64,000 nt of DNA, from the NCBI GenBank assembly GCA_942490985.1, contig CALNYW010000006.1:310001-374000 (forward strand). The letters are read 5' to 3'. How positions within the stretch are numbered: the first letter of the stretch is position 1; each line of letters begins with the position of its first letter. Below, in pieces: positions 9,071 through 17,988 of this stretch. The notes below the pieces were generated by a model. The model made no database searches. It worked only from the letters and a program-made list of their open reading frames with translations, and was not told the DNA's origin. This DNA comes from Thiosocius sp942490985. GTDB taxonomy: Bacteria > Pseudomonadota > Gammaproteobacteria > Chromatiales > Chromatiaceae. The position numbers and the translations under genes are program-made.

Positions 9071-9320
9071 GCTCGCCCCCCTGCAGCCGGCGCAGCATGA
9101 AAAAGAACAGGAAGGTGGTCAGGCCGCTGCCAATCGCGGCCTCGGTCATCGCGACGTCCGGGGCATCCAGCAGCAGGAACTGCACCGAGGCCAGCAGGCC
9201 AACGAGGCCGGCGGCGAGGATCGAGATACCCAGACTCCGCTTCCCTCGTGTCGCCATGATGGCGGCGACAATCATGGCGCCCGACAACACCAGGCTCATG
9301 CCGATCATCAGGTCACTCAT
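9063..9320 (-). CDS. MbhD-like small antiporter subunit
   Basis: An 85-aa protein with three predicted helices and the motif LLDAPDVAMTEAAIGSG, typical of the MbhD/MrpA-C-terminal domain family (DUF4040). Coupled by short overlaps to the genes on both sides. In Mrp antiporters this segment is part of MrpA; as a free protein it resembles archaeal Mbh/Mbx operons. Confidence 0.83.
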   Translation of the reverse strand: MSDLMIGMSLVLSGAMIVAAIMATRGKRSLGISILAAGLVGLLASVQFLLLDAPDVAMTEAAIGSGLTTFLFFFMLRRLQGGEHD

Positions 9321-9655
9321 GGGTGTTCTCCGGTGTCCTCTTCGAGGCGGTCGACCACGGTTTGCGGGGTCTTCATGGCGCCGCGGCGATGCGCCGCCCG
9401 TGCCAGCACCTGGGACGAGAGCGGGTTGGTAAACAGCAAAAAGAGCCCGATCAGCAACAGCTTGAGACTCCAGGCCGGGTAGATAAAAGCGGTGCCGGCG
9501 AGGCTCAACAGGGTGCCCAGCGTGGTCGCCTTGGTGCCGGCCTGGATGCGGTTGTAGACGTCGGGCATGCGGACCAGGCCGAGTCCACCAAAAAACAGGA
9601 ACGTTGTCCCGGCGAGGAGCAGCAGGCCGCCAACGATGTCGAGCAGTGCGGCCAT
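9317..9655 (-). CDS. mrpG: MrpG-like antiporter subunit
   Basis: A 112-aa protein with three hydrophobic segments and the MrpG signature GLVRMPDVYNRIQAGTKATTLG near residues 27-48. MrpG is a required small subunit of Mrp sodium/proton antiporters. The ATG overlaps the mrpF stop region and the stop overlaps the next start, so translation is coupled. The basic tail (RAAHRRGAMK) faces the cytoplasm. Confidence 0.88.
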   Translation of the reverse strand: MAALLDIVGGLLLLAGTTFLFFGGLGLVRMPDVYNRIQAGTKATTLGTLLSLAGTAFIYPAWSLKLLLIGLFLLFTNPLSSQVLARAAHRRGAMKTPQTVVDRLEEDTGEHP

Positions 9656-9915
9656 CAGAAACCCCTGTCGAGAAAGCGGGCGACCACGATCACGCCGAGG
9701 AACGACAGCAGCGCATAGACCAGCGCGACATCCAGGTAGATGCCCCGGCCCTCGGCCAACGCGGCGAGCAGGATGCCGGTGATGCTGACGATGGTCAGGC
9801 CATCGAATGCAATGACCCGGTCAACCGCGGACGGCCCCTTGATGAAGCGCCAGAACACCAAAATGAACGCGAGCCCGGCGATCACCGCTGAAAGATAAAT
9901 CAGCGCATCAGCCAT
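9655..9915 (-). CDS. mrpF: MrpF-like antiporter subunit
   Basis: An 86-aa protein with three helices and the MrpF core motif SAVDRVIAFDGLTI. Part of the Mrp module. The reading frame overlaps mrpE by 8 bases and touches mrpG by one base. No unusual features. Confidence 0.88.
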   Translation of the reverse strand: MADALIYLSAVIAGLAFILVFWRFIKGPSAVDRVIAFDGLTIVSITGILLAALAEGRGIYLDVALVYALLSFLGVIVVARFLDRGF

Positions 9916-10447
9916 ACATCACCTCGAGGTACTGCTCGAAGCCGGCGACGATCTGCGCGGTCGCCCCTTCGATGTCGTCCGCTTCCATCGTGACCCAGTG
10001 GACGTATAACCATTCACCGTCCAGTTCGACCGTGAGCGTCCCCGGGGTCAGGGAGATCGAGTTGGCCAGCATCAATCGACCCATGCGACTCTTCAGGCCA
10101 GTACGCACCTTGACGATGCCGGGCTTGATCGGCAGCTCGGGCGAAACGACGATCGCTGTGAGCCGGAGGTTCGACTTGATCAGTTCCTGAAAGAAGAAGG
10201 CGTAGTAACGCAGTCCGGCGACAAAGGCCGCCGGTGTCGTGCGAAACTCGGTGAAAAATGACAGCCCGTTGCGAAACAGCAGGGCAATGCTGAGCGACGC
10301 TATCACGCCAACGATCAGCGTATCGGCGGCCAGCGAGTTGGCGAGCATGATCCAGAACAGCATCAGCGTCGCGAACAGCACGACGATGTCCCGCGTGCGC
10401 CGCGTTACCCGGTCCTTACCTTCTGCTGTATCCCCGGGCGAAAGCAC
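9908..10447 (-). CDS. mrpE: MrpE-like antiporter subunit; first gene of the operon
   Basis: A 179-aa protein with two or three N-terminal helices and the MrpE C-terminal domain (RTGLKSRMGRLMLANSISLTPGTLTVELDGEWLYVHWV). It heads an operon of twelve visible genes that runs off the left edge. I used the first ATG; GTG at VTRRTRD, 13 codons later, is an alternative. Confidence 0.85.
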   Translation of the reverse strand: MLSPGDTAEGKDRVTRRTRDIVVLFATLMLFWIMLANSLAADTLIVGVIASLSIALLFRNGLSFFTEFRTTPAAFVAGLRYYAFFFQELIKSNLRLTAIVVSPELPIKPGIVKVRTGLKSRMGRLMLANSISLTPGTLTVELDGEWLYVHWVTMEADDIEGATAQIVAGFEQYLEVMYG

Positions 10448-10489
10448 GTCAAACCTCGGCTACTACTTCAGGGCGCCTTAAAGGTTTTC

Positions 10490-10495
10490 ATTATA
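10490..10495 (-). promoter_or_regulatory. possible -10 box of the mrp-nuo-like operon
   Basis: On the minus strand this reads TATAAT, 43-48 bases upstream of the mrpE start and in a short AT-rich patch. No good TTGACA lies 16-18 bases further upstream, so the promoter may need an activator or may be a chance match. Confidence 0.35.
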
Positions 10496-10652
10496 TTGCG
10501 GTGTCGGCGGGTTACTTTGAGGTGGATTAAGAAGATGCGAAATAGCTGTCTTGACGGCATCTGCGTATTCTGAGCCGGCAAAGCGGGTAAACACGGCCAG
10601 GCGGCTGGTTTGTACCCTATATATGTCGTGTGGCCTTTTGGGTATCGCAGTT

Positions 10653-11402
10653 ATGGCGATTGTTTGGACTAAGACAGCCGGTGACAATTGCTACGAGGTG
10701 CGCAAGGCGGGTCATTCGATTCGGCTGTACACCAATGGCGTGTTCCACAGCCAGTTCAATGCGCAAAGGCCGATCGCGGCAAACGTCTGGAATCTGTTGT
10801 TGTTACCCGCGTTTTTTCGTCCATTGGGTCAAGTGCAACGGGTGCTGGTGCTGGGAGTCGGCGGTGGCGCGGTCATTCGTTTGTTGCACCAGTGCGTCAG
10901 ACCGAACGAGATCATTGGTGTCGAACTGGATCCGACACACCTCTATATCGCGCGTCGTTTTTTCGGCGTGACGCGCAGTCGGGCAGCGTTGGTCGAGGCG
11001 GATGCGAGAGACTGGTTGGATCGCTATACCGGGCCGCCGTTCGACCTGATCGTCGACGATCTGTTTGGTCATGCGCGCGGCGAGGCTGCGCGTACGGTCG
11101 GTCCGGACGACACCTGGCTGTCGCTGTTGTCAGGCAACCTGTCAGATCAGGGCGTATTGGCGATAAATCTTTTCGAACCGCGGGCCCTGCGAAAAACCGA
11201 GCGCCGGTTCAAGCACCTCGAGCCTGGGCGATTCGCAACCGCCCTCAGCCTGAGCCTGCCGGGTTATGAGAACAGGGTCGGTGTCTTCGCGAGTCAGCCA
11301 ATGCCCGTGGGGTCGCTACGCGCCGTGCTCCGAGATGCCGGCTCGCTCTGTGCCAGCCGCCTGGCGGGTCTGCCGTTCAACGTCCGACGCCTGAAATCCT
11401 GA
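10653..11402 (+). CDS. spermidine synthase-like methyltransferase-fold protein
   Basis: A ~249-aa protein with the Rossmann fold of the spermidine synthase family: VLVLGVGGGAVIRLL binds the nucleotide co-substrate, EIIGVELDPTHL is the acidic loop and FDLIVDDLFG replaces the catalytic region. The Asp pair usual for polyamine aminopropyl transfer is not clearly conserved, so the substrate may not be a polyamine. The start is uncertain: the frame is open from 10551, with ATG at 10623 and 10653, none with a clear ribosome site; MAIVWTK is chosen because the fold starts soon after. It ends 17 bases from the convergent coq7-like gene. Confidence 0.7.
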   Translation: MAIVWTKTAGDNCYEVRKAGHSIRLYTNGVFHSQFNAQRPIAANVWNLLLLPAFFRPLGQVQRVLVLGVGGGAVIRLLHQCVRPNEIIGVELDPTHLYIARRFFGVTRSRAALVEADARDWLDRYTGPPFDLIVDDLFGHARGEAARTVGPDDTWLSLLSGNLSDQGVLAINLFEPRALRKTERRFKHLEPGRFATALSLSLPGYENRVGVFASQPMPVGSLRAVLRDAGSLCASRLAGLPFNVRRLKS

Positions 11403-11419
11403 GCTGACCCTGTTCAGTC

Positions 11420-11983
11420 TTAAAGACGCGCGGCGAGGACCACGCCAACGCGCGAGCCGTGGCCGACGATGGCTGCCCATGCGCGACCGATAGCGCCGGG
11501 TGGACCCAGCCGACGCTGTGCGTCGTCGCGATGCCCGACCTCGTCGAGCCGGCATTGTTCCAACAGATCATGCAGTGCCCGGTAGGCGTCCTGCCCCGCC
11601 AGCGCGCTGGTCTGCGCCGCATAGTGCTGGTCGACAAAGGTCTCGACCGCCTCGATGGTGCGAAAAACGGCGCGAGGCCCGAACAGCGCAGGCAGCGCAC
11701 CGGTCATCCAGCCGGCCAGGCGCCAGACGCCGAGCAGCCGGCTGCGCCGGACCTGAGGTACCAGGGCCTCCATCAGCTGCAGGTGTTCCCGCTCGGTGGC
11801 GAGGTGTTCGCTGGCGAACCGCCGAACCTCGGTGTCGCGCGCGACGGCGAGAATCCCGCGGTAGATCATCACCGCACCGGTCTCGCCGGCGTGGTCGGAG
11901 CGTAGCTCGGGCCACAAGAAATCAGGAACAGCAATGCAGGCCGCCCGAACAGCCGGATCGCCGCGTTGTGCGACGGCACTCAT
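11420..11983 (-). CDS. coq7: Coq7-like di-iron demethoxyubiquinone hydroxylase
   Basis: A 187-aa ferritin-like protein. The Coq7 hallmark SDHAGETGAVMIYRGIL is near residue 29, followed by the second carboxylate motif (ATEREHLQLM), AVETFVDQHY and LDEVGHRDDA, which together supply the E/ExxH di-iron ligands. Coq7 carries out the O2-dependent C6 hydroxylation in ubiquinone synthesis, so the cell likely meets oxygen at times. The gene overlaps the small upstream gene by 4 bases (ATGA). Confidence 0.88.
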   Translation of the reverse strand: MSAVAQRGDPAVRAACIAVPDFLWPELRSDHAGETGAVMIYRGILAVARDTEVRRFASEHLATEREHLQLMEALVPQVRRSRLLGVWRLAGWMTGALPALFGPRAVFRTIEAVETFVDQHYAAQTSALAGQDAYRALHDLLEQCRLDEVGHRDDAQRRLGPPGAIGRAWAAIVGHGSRVGVVLAARL

Positions 11984-12285
11984 GCAGCGACCCGGTAGGT
12001 CTCGGCAACCCGCGCGAAGTTGGCCCAGGCCTGCAGATAGCCCGCCGCGTTCTCACCGGCCAGCGCCGTCGCGATCGCCTCCACCCGGACCGCTGATCCG
12101 CTTTTGTCGCCCCACAGGGTAGGGGCGAATGCCTCACAGGCCTGACGGATTGGGTCGTCGTCATCCAAACCGACGATCGCGTGACTGATCGCCAACACTT
12201 GTCGTTGCAATCGCTTGAAACCAACACCTTCGTAGTAATCGTGTTCGAGGGCATGCAAGGCGCTCAAAACCTCGGCCGACATCAA
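11980..12285 (-). CDS. small conserved-looking hypothetical protein
   Basis: A 101-aa, soluble, helix-rich, acidic protein (ALHALEHDYYEGVGFKRLQRQVLAISHAIVGLDDDDPIRQ). No signal peptide or motif I recognise. Its stop overlaps the start of the Coq7-like gene, so the two are probably co-translated and may act together in quinone hydroxylation, but this is only context. Confidence 0.6.
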   Translation of the reverse strand: MMSAEVLSALHALEHDYYEGVGFKRLQRQVLAISHAIVGLDDDDPIRQACEAFAPTLWGDKSGSAVRVEAIATALAGENAAGYLQAWANFARVAETYRVAA

Positions 12286-12549
12286 AAGCCTCCCGTGATT
12301 GCATCAGCGTGAATTGTCATTACTGGTGGACTCGCTGGGCCGTGAAACGATCCACGGCAATGCCGCTTAACGGGTGCGCTTGTCTTGGATAAAGGATTTC
12401 TTCGATTGAGGTTGGCGATGCCCTGATAGGTCGAGGACGCGGGACAAAGCGAACCATCAGGGATACATCTCACACTAGGCATCCGCCGCATATTCGCCGA
12501 CAACTGCGTGAACTTCCTCGATCGACTGCTGCGACAAGCAGGCTTGGAA
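12286..12549. other. intergenic region without recognisable gene
   Basis: About 264 bases between the ABC transporter ATPase and the small gene upstream of coq7. A frame crosses it but overlaps the ATPase gene and lacks any motif. I see no tRNA-like or strong terminator structure. Confidence 0.5.
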
Positions 12550-13641
12550 TTACAGGCGGCGCGGCAGGGCGTTTCCGTCGGGGTCGAACACGTGGCAGTG
12601 TGCAGCGGGTAACCGTAGACCGATTTCATCGCCCTTGGCGGGCTCGGACCCCGGCGTGAGCTTGGCTGTCAGCAGTTCGTCCGAGCCGTTCAGCTGCACC
12701 AATACCAGACTGTGATCACCGAGCCTCTCGCACAGCACAACCGTGCCCGTCAGGGTTGCCTCGTTGACCGGCGTGAGCGCGACGTGCTCGGGACGAATGC
12801 CACAGGTGACCGCACTGCCCCCGGCTACAGCCGCAGCATCGACGGCAGCCCACACGCGTTCACCGCCCGACAGCATCAGCTCGGCTTGCTGACCGCTGTC
12901 GGCGAGCCTGGCGGGCAAAAAGTTCATCGGTGGTGAACCGATAAACCCAGCCACGAAGCGGTTGGCCGGTTGATGGTAGAGCGTCAGCGGTTCGCCGACC
13001 TGTTCGACGCGGCCGTCGCGCAGCACGACGATCTTGTCGGCCAGCGTCATCGCCTCGGTCTGGTCGTGGGTAACGTAGATCATGGTGGCGGTGAGCTGTG
13101 CGTGCAGCTTGGCGATCTCGACACGCGTCTGTTGTCGCAGGCTGGCATCAAGATTGGATAGTGGTTCGTCGAACAAAAAGACCTTGGGCTGGCGGACGAT
13201 CGCGCGGCCAATCGCAACGCGTTGGCGCTGGCCGCCGGACAGTTGCTTGGGCAGGCGGGCCAGCAGTTCCTCGATCTGCAGCATCTGGGCGGTTTGTTCG
13301 ACGCGTTGTCGAATCGCGGCTTTCGAGGCCCTGGCTTGCTGCAAGCCGAAGGCCATGTTCTGGTAAACCGTCATGTGTGGATAAAGCGCGTACGATTGAA
13401 ACACCATCGCGACGCCGCGCTGCGCCGGTGGTCGATCGGTGGCCGCCTCGCCGCCGATCACGATTTCACCGGCCGTGACATCTTCGAGCCCGGCGATCAG
13501 CCGCAACAGGGTCGATTTGCCACAACCTGAAGGGCCGACGAAACAACAGAATTCACCGGACGCAATGTCGAGGTCCACGCCGCGGATCACCGCGGCCTTG
13601 CCGAAGTCTTTCCGCAGATTGCTCAGCTTCACGGATGCCAT
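12550..13641 (-). CDS. sugar ABC transporter ATPase (MalK/UgpC family)
   Basis: A 363-aa ATPase with Walker A GPSGCGKST, Q-loop, signature LSGGQRQRVAIGRA and Walker B VFLFDEPLSNLDA, followed by a C-terminal regulatory/TOBE region typical of the CUT1 family. It energises the two permeases directly upstream. The gene is last in a four-gene operon (binding protein, two permeases, ATPase). Confidence 0.92.
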   Translation of the reverse strand: MASVKLSNLRKDFGKAAVIRGVDLDIASGEFCCFVGPSGCGKSTLLRLIAGLEDVTAGEIVIGGEAATDRPPAQRGVAMVFQSYALYPHMTVYQNMAFGLQQARASKAAIRQRVEQTAQMLQIEELLARLPKQLSGGQRQRVAIGRAIVRQPKVFLFDEPLSNLDASLRQQTRVEIAKLHAQLTATMIYVTHDQTEAMTLADKIVVLRDGRVEQVGEPLTLYHQPANRFVAGFIGSPPMNFLPARLADSGQQAELMLSGGERVWAAVDAAAVAGGSAVTCGIRPEHVALTPVNEATLTGTVVLCERLGDHSLVLVQLNGSDELLTAKLTPGSEPAKGDEIGLRLPAAHCHVFDPDGNALPRRL

Positions 13642-13644
13642 GCG

Positions 13645-14478
13645 TCAGCCCTTCAATGCGCCGGCGGTCAGACCACTGACAATACGACGCTGGAACACCA
13701 GCACCAACACCACCACCGGAACGGTGACGATAACCGACGCGGCCATGATGTTGCCCCACGGCAGTTCGAATTGACTGCCGCCGCTGATCAGTGCAATCGC
13801 GACCGGTACGGTGCGCTGGCTATCGGTGAGTGTGAAGGTCAGCGCGAAGAGAAACTCATTCCAGGCCTGGATGAATGCCAGCAGGCCGGTGGTGACCATT
13901 GCCGGCCATAACAGTGGTAGAAAGATCCGGCTGACGATCGTCCATGGGGTGGCGCCGTCGATGATCGCGGCTTCCTCCAATTCTCTTGGCAGTTCGCGCA
14001 TGAAGGTCGTCAGGACCCACACGGTGAACGGCAGCGTGAACAACAGATAGGAAAACATCAGGCCAGACAGATTGTTGTACATGCCCAGGCTGCGGATCAG
14101 CTCGAACATGCCGGACAGGACTGCGACCTGCGGAAACATCGATACGCCCAGGATGGTCATCAGCAGCAGGCCGCGGCCCCGAAAGGCGACGCGGCTCAGC
14201 GCGTAGGCGGCGAGTGTCCCCAGTAATAGCGAGGCGAAAACCACGGTAACCGCGACCAGCGTCGAGTTGAGGATGTTGCGGCCGAACGGTTGTTGTTCGA
14301 ATACGGCGACGTAGTTTTGCCAGTCCCAGGTGAACGGAAAGTAGTCGACGCGGAACAGCGCGCTGCCGGTTTTGAGCGAGGTGACGATCGCATAGTAGAA
14401 CGGGAAAACGGCATACAGCACGATCGCCGCGACCATCAGGTAGAACCCGATCACTGGTAACGCGGCGGGCTTGTTCAT
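13645..14478 (-). CDS. sugar ABC transporter permease, MalG type
   Basis: A 277-aa inner-membrane permease with about six helices and the EAA loop EAAIIDGATPWTIVSRIFLP that docks to the ATPase. Overlaps the preceding permease by 4 bases. Family: CUT1 carbohydrate importers (trehalose, maltose, sucrose, glucosylglycerol, glycerol phosphate); the substrate cannot be fixed from sequence. Confidence 0.92.
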   Translation of the reverse strand: MNKPAALPVIGFYLMVAAIVLYAVFPFYYAIVTSLKTGSALFRVDYFPFTWDWQNYVAVFEQQPFGRNILNSTLVAVTVVFASLLLGTLAAYALSRVAFRGRGLLLMTILGVSMFPQVAVLSGMFELIRSLGMYNNLSGLMFSYLLFTLPFTVWVLTTFMRELPRELEEAAIIDGATPWTIVSRIFLPLLWPAMVTTGLLAFIQAWNEFLFALTFTLTDSQRTVPVAIALISGGSQFELPWGNIMAASVIVTVPVVVLVLVFQRRIVSGLTAGALKG

Positions 14479-15404
14479 TGTGAAGAATCCAGGCGTAAGC
14501 GGCCAAGCATGAGATAGATCACCGTCAAAAACGCGATGATGAAGAACATCACGGTGGTGGCCGCAGAGCCGTAACCGACCTGCTGGAAGTCGACCAGCTG
14601 CTGGCGCGCGAAGGTGCTCATCATCGCAGTTTCGGCAGCATTCGGCGTCAGCACGTAAACCAGGTCGAACATCCGCAGCGCATCGAGCAGGCGGAAAATC
14701 ACCGCGACCATCAATGCCGGCCAGATCAGGGGCAGCGTTACCCGAAAGAACACCCGTACCGGATGGATCCCGTCGACACGCGCGGCTTCGTAACAGTCCT
14801 TGGGCAACAGCTGTAGCGCGGCCAACAGCAGCAGCGCCATGAACGGCGTCGTTTTCCAGACGTCAACCATGATCACCGCCGCCATCACCCGGTCCGGGTC
14901 GGCGGTCCAGGCGATCGCCTGATCGATCAGGCCGATGTTCAGCAAGATGTCGTTGAGGATGCCGAACTGGTCGTGCAGCATCCAGCCCCACATCTTCGCC
15001 GACACGATGGTCGGGATGGCCCACGGGATAAGCACCGCCGCTCGCACCAGGCCGCGTAAGCGGAAGCCCTGGTGCAGCACCAGCGCTATGGCTAACCCCA
15101 AAACGGTCTCGAGGCTGACCGACACCACGGCGAAATACAGCGTGTTGCCGACCGCCGACCACCATTCAGGGTCGGCGAGGATGCCGTACCAGGCGTCGCC
15201 GGCGCGCACCAGGTAATTCTCGAACCCGATGAACTGGGCATCGTCGAGCAGCGACAGGTCGGCGTCGGTCAGCGAAAACCAGATGCTGCGCAACAGGGGC
15301 CAACCAGCCACCAGGGCGAGCGTGATCAGCAACGGCAGCAGAAACAGCCATGCGGTGCGGGTGCGGTGGCGGGTGAGTGGCGACGCGGCGCGCGTCATCG
15401 GCAA
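14475..15404 (-). CDS. sugar ABC transporter permease, MalF type
   Basis: A 309-aa permease, partner of the MalG-type protein. It has an N-terminal cytoplasmic stretch, about six helices and the EAA loop EAARVDGIHPVRVFFRVTLP. It starts 34 bases after the binding-protein gene and overlaps the next permease. Confidence 0.92.
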   Translation of the reverse strand: MPMTRAASPLTRHRTRTAWLFLLPLLITLALVAGWPLLRSIWFSLTDADLSLLDDAQFIGFENYLVRAGDAWYGILADPEWWSAVGNTLYFAVVSVSLETVLGLAIALVLHQGFRLRGLVRAAVLIPWAIPTIVSAKMWGWMLHDQFGILNDILLNIGLIDQAIAWTADPDRVMAAVIMVDVWKTTPFMALLLLAALQLLPKDCYEAARVDGIHPVRVFFRVTLPLIWPALMVAVIFRLLDALRMFDLVYVLTPNAAETAMMSTFARQQLVDFQQVGYGSAATTVMFFIIAFLTVIYLMLGRLRLDSSQ

Positions 15405-15438
15405 TTACCGGGCGTGCCGGTCGGGTGCAGCAGCCCGA

Positions 15439-16734
15439 TCACCAGCGGGTGCCGCCGCGGCTGAGGCGCTCAAGCCGACGTTGCAACGCCTTCAGACTGG
15501 CCTGGGCAGGACGTTTGCCGCTCAGCGTCTGGTGGGTCGCGCTCCAGAACGCGTGACTGACCTGGTTGTACTTGCTGCCGGTGCTTGCCGACGGACGCGC
15601 AACGGCGCTGCGCATAATCGGTACCAGGTCGGCGAAAAACGGCGCCGATCCAAGGATCTCTGCATCTTCGTAGAGCGCGGGGATCGTCGGGTTCAACGAG
15701 CCGCGGATCGCGCGGCGTTTTTGTTCGGCAGGTGACGTGAGGTAACGGACCAGGTCGGCCGCGAGTGCTGGGTTTTGCGAGTAGCGGGAGACGGCCAGTT
15801 GCCAGCCGCCGAGGGTCGAGACGCTATTGCCGCTGGCACCGCCCGGTAGCGGCGCCACGCCGACTTTGCCACGGACCGGGCTGTCGTCGCTCTGCGAGAG
15901 CGACCAGGCATAGGGCCAATTGCGCATGAACACCGCGTCGCCCGACTGAAACACGCCGCGTGCCTCCTCCTCGGCATAGTTCAGTATGCCGGGGGGTGTG
16001 ATGGTATCCACCCATCCTGCCGCACGGGCGAGTGCTTGCGCGGCGGCAGGGTTGTCGATCGTGATCTTGCCGTCGGCATCGATCAGCGTACCGCCACCCT
16101 CGCTGGCGACCCATTCGAGCGCGTTGCAGGTCAACCCTTCGTAGGCACGACCCTGCCAGACATAGCCCCACAACCTGTCGTTGCCCGCGCGGCGCTCGGC
16201 GGCTTGAATGCGCAAGGCGATTGCAGTGAGTTCGTCCCAGGTCGTCGGCACGGGTTCGCCGTGCCTGTCCAGCAGATCCTGGCGGTAGTACAGCACGCCA
16301 ACGCTGGCGAACCACGGCATCGCGATAAGGCGCCCATCGACCGTGTTGTTGGCGATCATCGCGGGGTAGTGGTTAGCGGTTTCGTCGCTGAGGTTGGCCG
16401 TGAGGTCGTGCAGATGATTGGCCAGCAGACCGGGCCAGATGACGTCGATCTGGAAGACATCGATGTCGCTGGCCTGTGCCGCCAATAGTTGCTGGTAGAG
16501 CGCCAGTCGCTCAGACGACGAGTTGGGCGTGGAAACGACCTTGACCTCGTGACCGGTCTGCTCGGCCCAGGCCTCGGCCCCTTCGCGGCACAGCGCGAGC
16601 TCGATCCCCACGGCCCCGCAGGAGATCGTGAGGGTCGCGGCTAAGCCTGGCCCGTTACCCAGTAGCATTACTGCCAGTAGAGGCATCGCGGCGCAGCATC
16701 TCCAGATCCTCGGTGTGTTCAGCATCTTGGCCAT
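15439..16734 (-). CDS. periplasmic sugar-binding protein (family 1)
   Basis: A 431-aa extracellular solute-binding protein. The N-terminus has a signal peptide (AAMPLLAVMLLGNGPGLAA), and the mature part has MalE/ThuE-like segments (AMPWFASVGVLYYRQDLLDRHG). First gene of the transporter operon. In salt-adapted purple bacteria such importers often recover compatible solutes such as trehalose, sucrose or glucosylglycerol; this is a guess from context. A start at the fourth codon (MLNTPRIW) is equally possible. Confidence 0.88.
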   Translation of the reverse strand: MAKMLNTPRIWRCCAAMPLLAVMLLGNGPGLAATLTISCGAVGIELALCREGAEAWAEQTGHEVKVVSTPNSSSERLALYQQLLAAQASDIDVFQIDVIWPGLLANHLHDLTANLSDETANHYPAMIANNTVDGRLIAMPWFASVGVLYYRQDLLDRHGEPVPTTWDELTAIALRIQAAERRAGNDRLWGYVWQGRAYEGLTCNALEWVASEGGGTLIDADGKITIDNPAAAQALARAAGWVDTITPPGILNYAEEEARGVFQSGDAVFMRNWPYAWSLSQSDDSPVRGKVGVAPLPGGASGNSVSTLGGWQLAVSRYSQNPALAADLVRYLTSPAEQKRRAIRGSLNPTIPALYEDAEILGSAPFFADLVPIMRSAVARPSASTGSKYNQVSHAFWSATHQTLSGKRPAQASLKALQRRLERLSRGGTRW

Positions 16735-16747
16735 TACCTTGCGTCTG

Positions 16748-16760
16748 GTAAGCGCTTGGC
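16748..16760. promoter_or_regulatory. LacI-family-type operator upstream of the sugar transporter
   Basis: The palindrome AAGCGCTT (16750-16757) lies in GGTAAGCGCTTGGC, 16 bases upstream of the binding-protein start. This core is the usual centre of LacI/GalR-family operators for sugar uptake genes. It suggests substrate-induced derepression; the regulator gene is not in the window. Confidence 0.5.
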
Positions 16761-16979
16761 AGCCGTTGGCGGCCTGCGTTCATACATTAACTTTGGGAAA
16801 AGGTAACTGTTCTCGACGAGAGATTCGAGCGCCACAAGTCACGTGCTGTTGCTGGCGTGTTCGTCCGCGAAGCGGGGATGTAAAACCACGTTCCGGCTGC
16901 TGGTAAGGGCATGCTGACCGAAGAAGCGACCTACTGTGGCTATAATCGGGCGTCTTCCCAGCGCAGTCAGGACGAAAGT

Positions 16980-17920
16980 ATGCCTATAGCGATGAACCCG
17001 GATAGCCTCCAAAAAGAATTTGCCGCTCAGTACCGCGGGTTGCCAATTGGCGCAACGGTTGTGTTGGTCGTGTTGGTGACCCTTGGGTCGGCTTCCGTCG
17101 CGGCGTTTGCGGGCGGGCCACCGACCGGACCCATTCCGGCGCCGATCGACCCGGCCACCATCCACGGCCTGTTGAATAGCCAGGCGGTCCAGGCGGCCAC
17201 GGCTCAACCAGCACCCGCACCAGCCACCTCGACGCCGGCGGCTCCCGCTGCGGTTGCCACGCCACAGCCGGCACCCGCATGCCCGCCGCGAAAGCGGCCG
17301 ACACGAGTGCGCCGATTGCAGCCATGCCGGTGCCTGCGCCTGCCAACGCATCAGATGCGACGAAAACCCCGGCGGGTGCGGAGGATTATCCGGGGAAACC
17401 GATGGCCATCGACCCGGATATGATTCGCGGATTCGCGACGCCGAGCGGGTCGGCCGACCAGGCAGCGGATGTCCCGGCACCTGCAGCCGCGCCGGCGGCT
17501 CCGAAGCCCGAGGTCGCCGCGCCCCGCGCCTCGCTGAGCATTACCTCTTCGCCGGAGCCGGTCGCGGCCGCGCCGAAGCCGGCAGCCGCCATGCCGGAGG
17601 TGCCTCAGGTGGCTGTTCCGGTAGTCCCGGAGTCCGCTGCAATGCCGGCTCCAGCTCCAGCCCCAACTGCAGCTCTATCCACAACGGCAGCTCTAGCCCC
17701 AGCCCCAGCGGTTGTCGCGCCAGCCTCCGAACCGCAACCCGCAGCGGCTGTTGAGCCGCCCAGTCGGCCGACCGGCCAGCCGGCGCCGATCGACCCGGGC
17801 ATGATCAGTTCGTTCACCGCCGCACAGCCGCCCGCGGCCCCGGCTGGGTCGAATCAGCCGTTACCGTCTTCGCAGCTGGACTTGATCGAAAAGGTCTTCG
17901 CGCCGGAACAGTCGCAATAA
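16980..17920 (+). pseudogene. Ala/Pro-rich single-span membrane protein, frameshifted
   Basis: Two overlapping frames make one protein. The first (from ATG 16980 or 16992) gives a short cytoplasmic head, one helix (ATVVLVVLVTLGSASVAAF) and then Ala/Pro-rich sequence with PAPIDPATIHGLLNS. At about 17240-17285 the coding frame moves by -1 and continues to 17920 with the same Ala/Pro bias and two more copies of the motif (MAIDPDMIRGF and PAPIDPGMISSF). Three copies of xxIDPxMIxxF across both frames argue that the gene was one frame. It could be a real mutation, a sequencing error or frameshifting. Joined, it would be ~313 aa, a periplasm-spanning Pro-rich protein of unknown role. Confidence 0.6.
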
Positions 17921-17948
17921 CCACGGGCGCAGGCGCGGCCGTTTTTTT
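17921..17948 (+). terminator. probable rho-independent terminator
   Basis: A GC-rich imperfect hairpin (GGGCGCAGGCGCGGCC) directly after the stop of the Ala/Pro-rich gene is followed by seven T (17942-17948). The stem is imperfect, so confidence is moderate. Confidence 0.5.
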
Positions 17949-17988
17949 GATGCGTAACCTGATGGATTAGAGGCGCGCCGCGAAGCGT

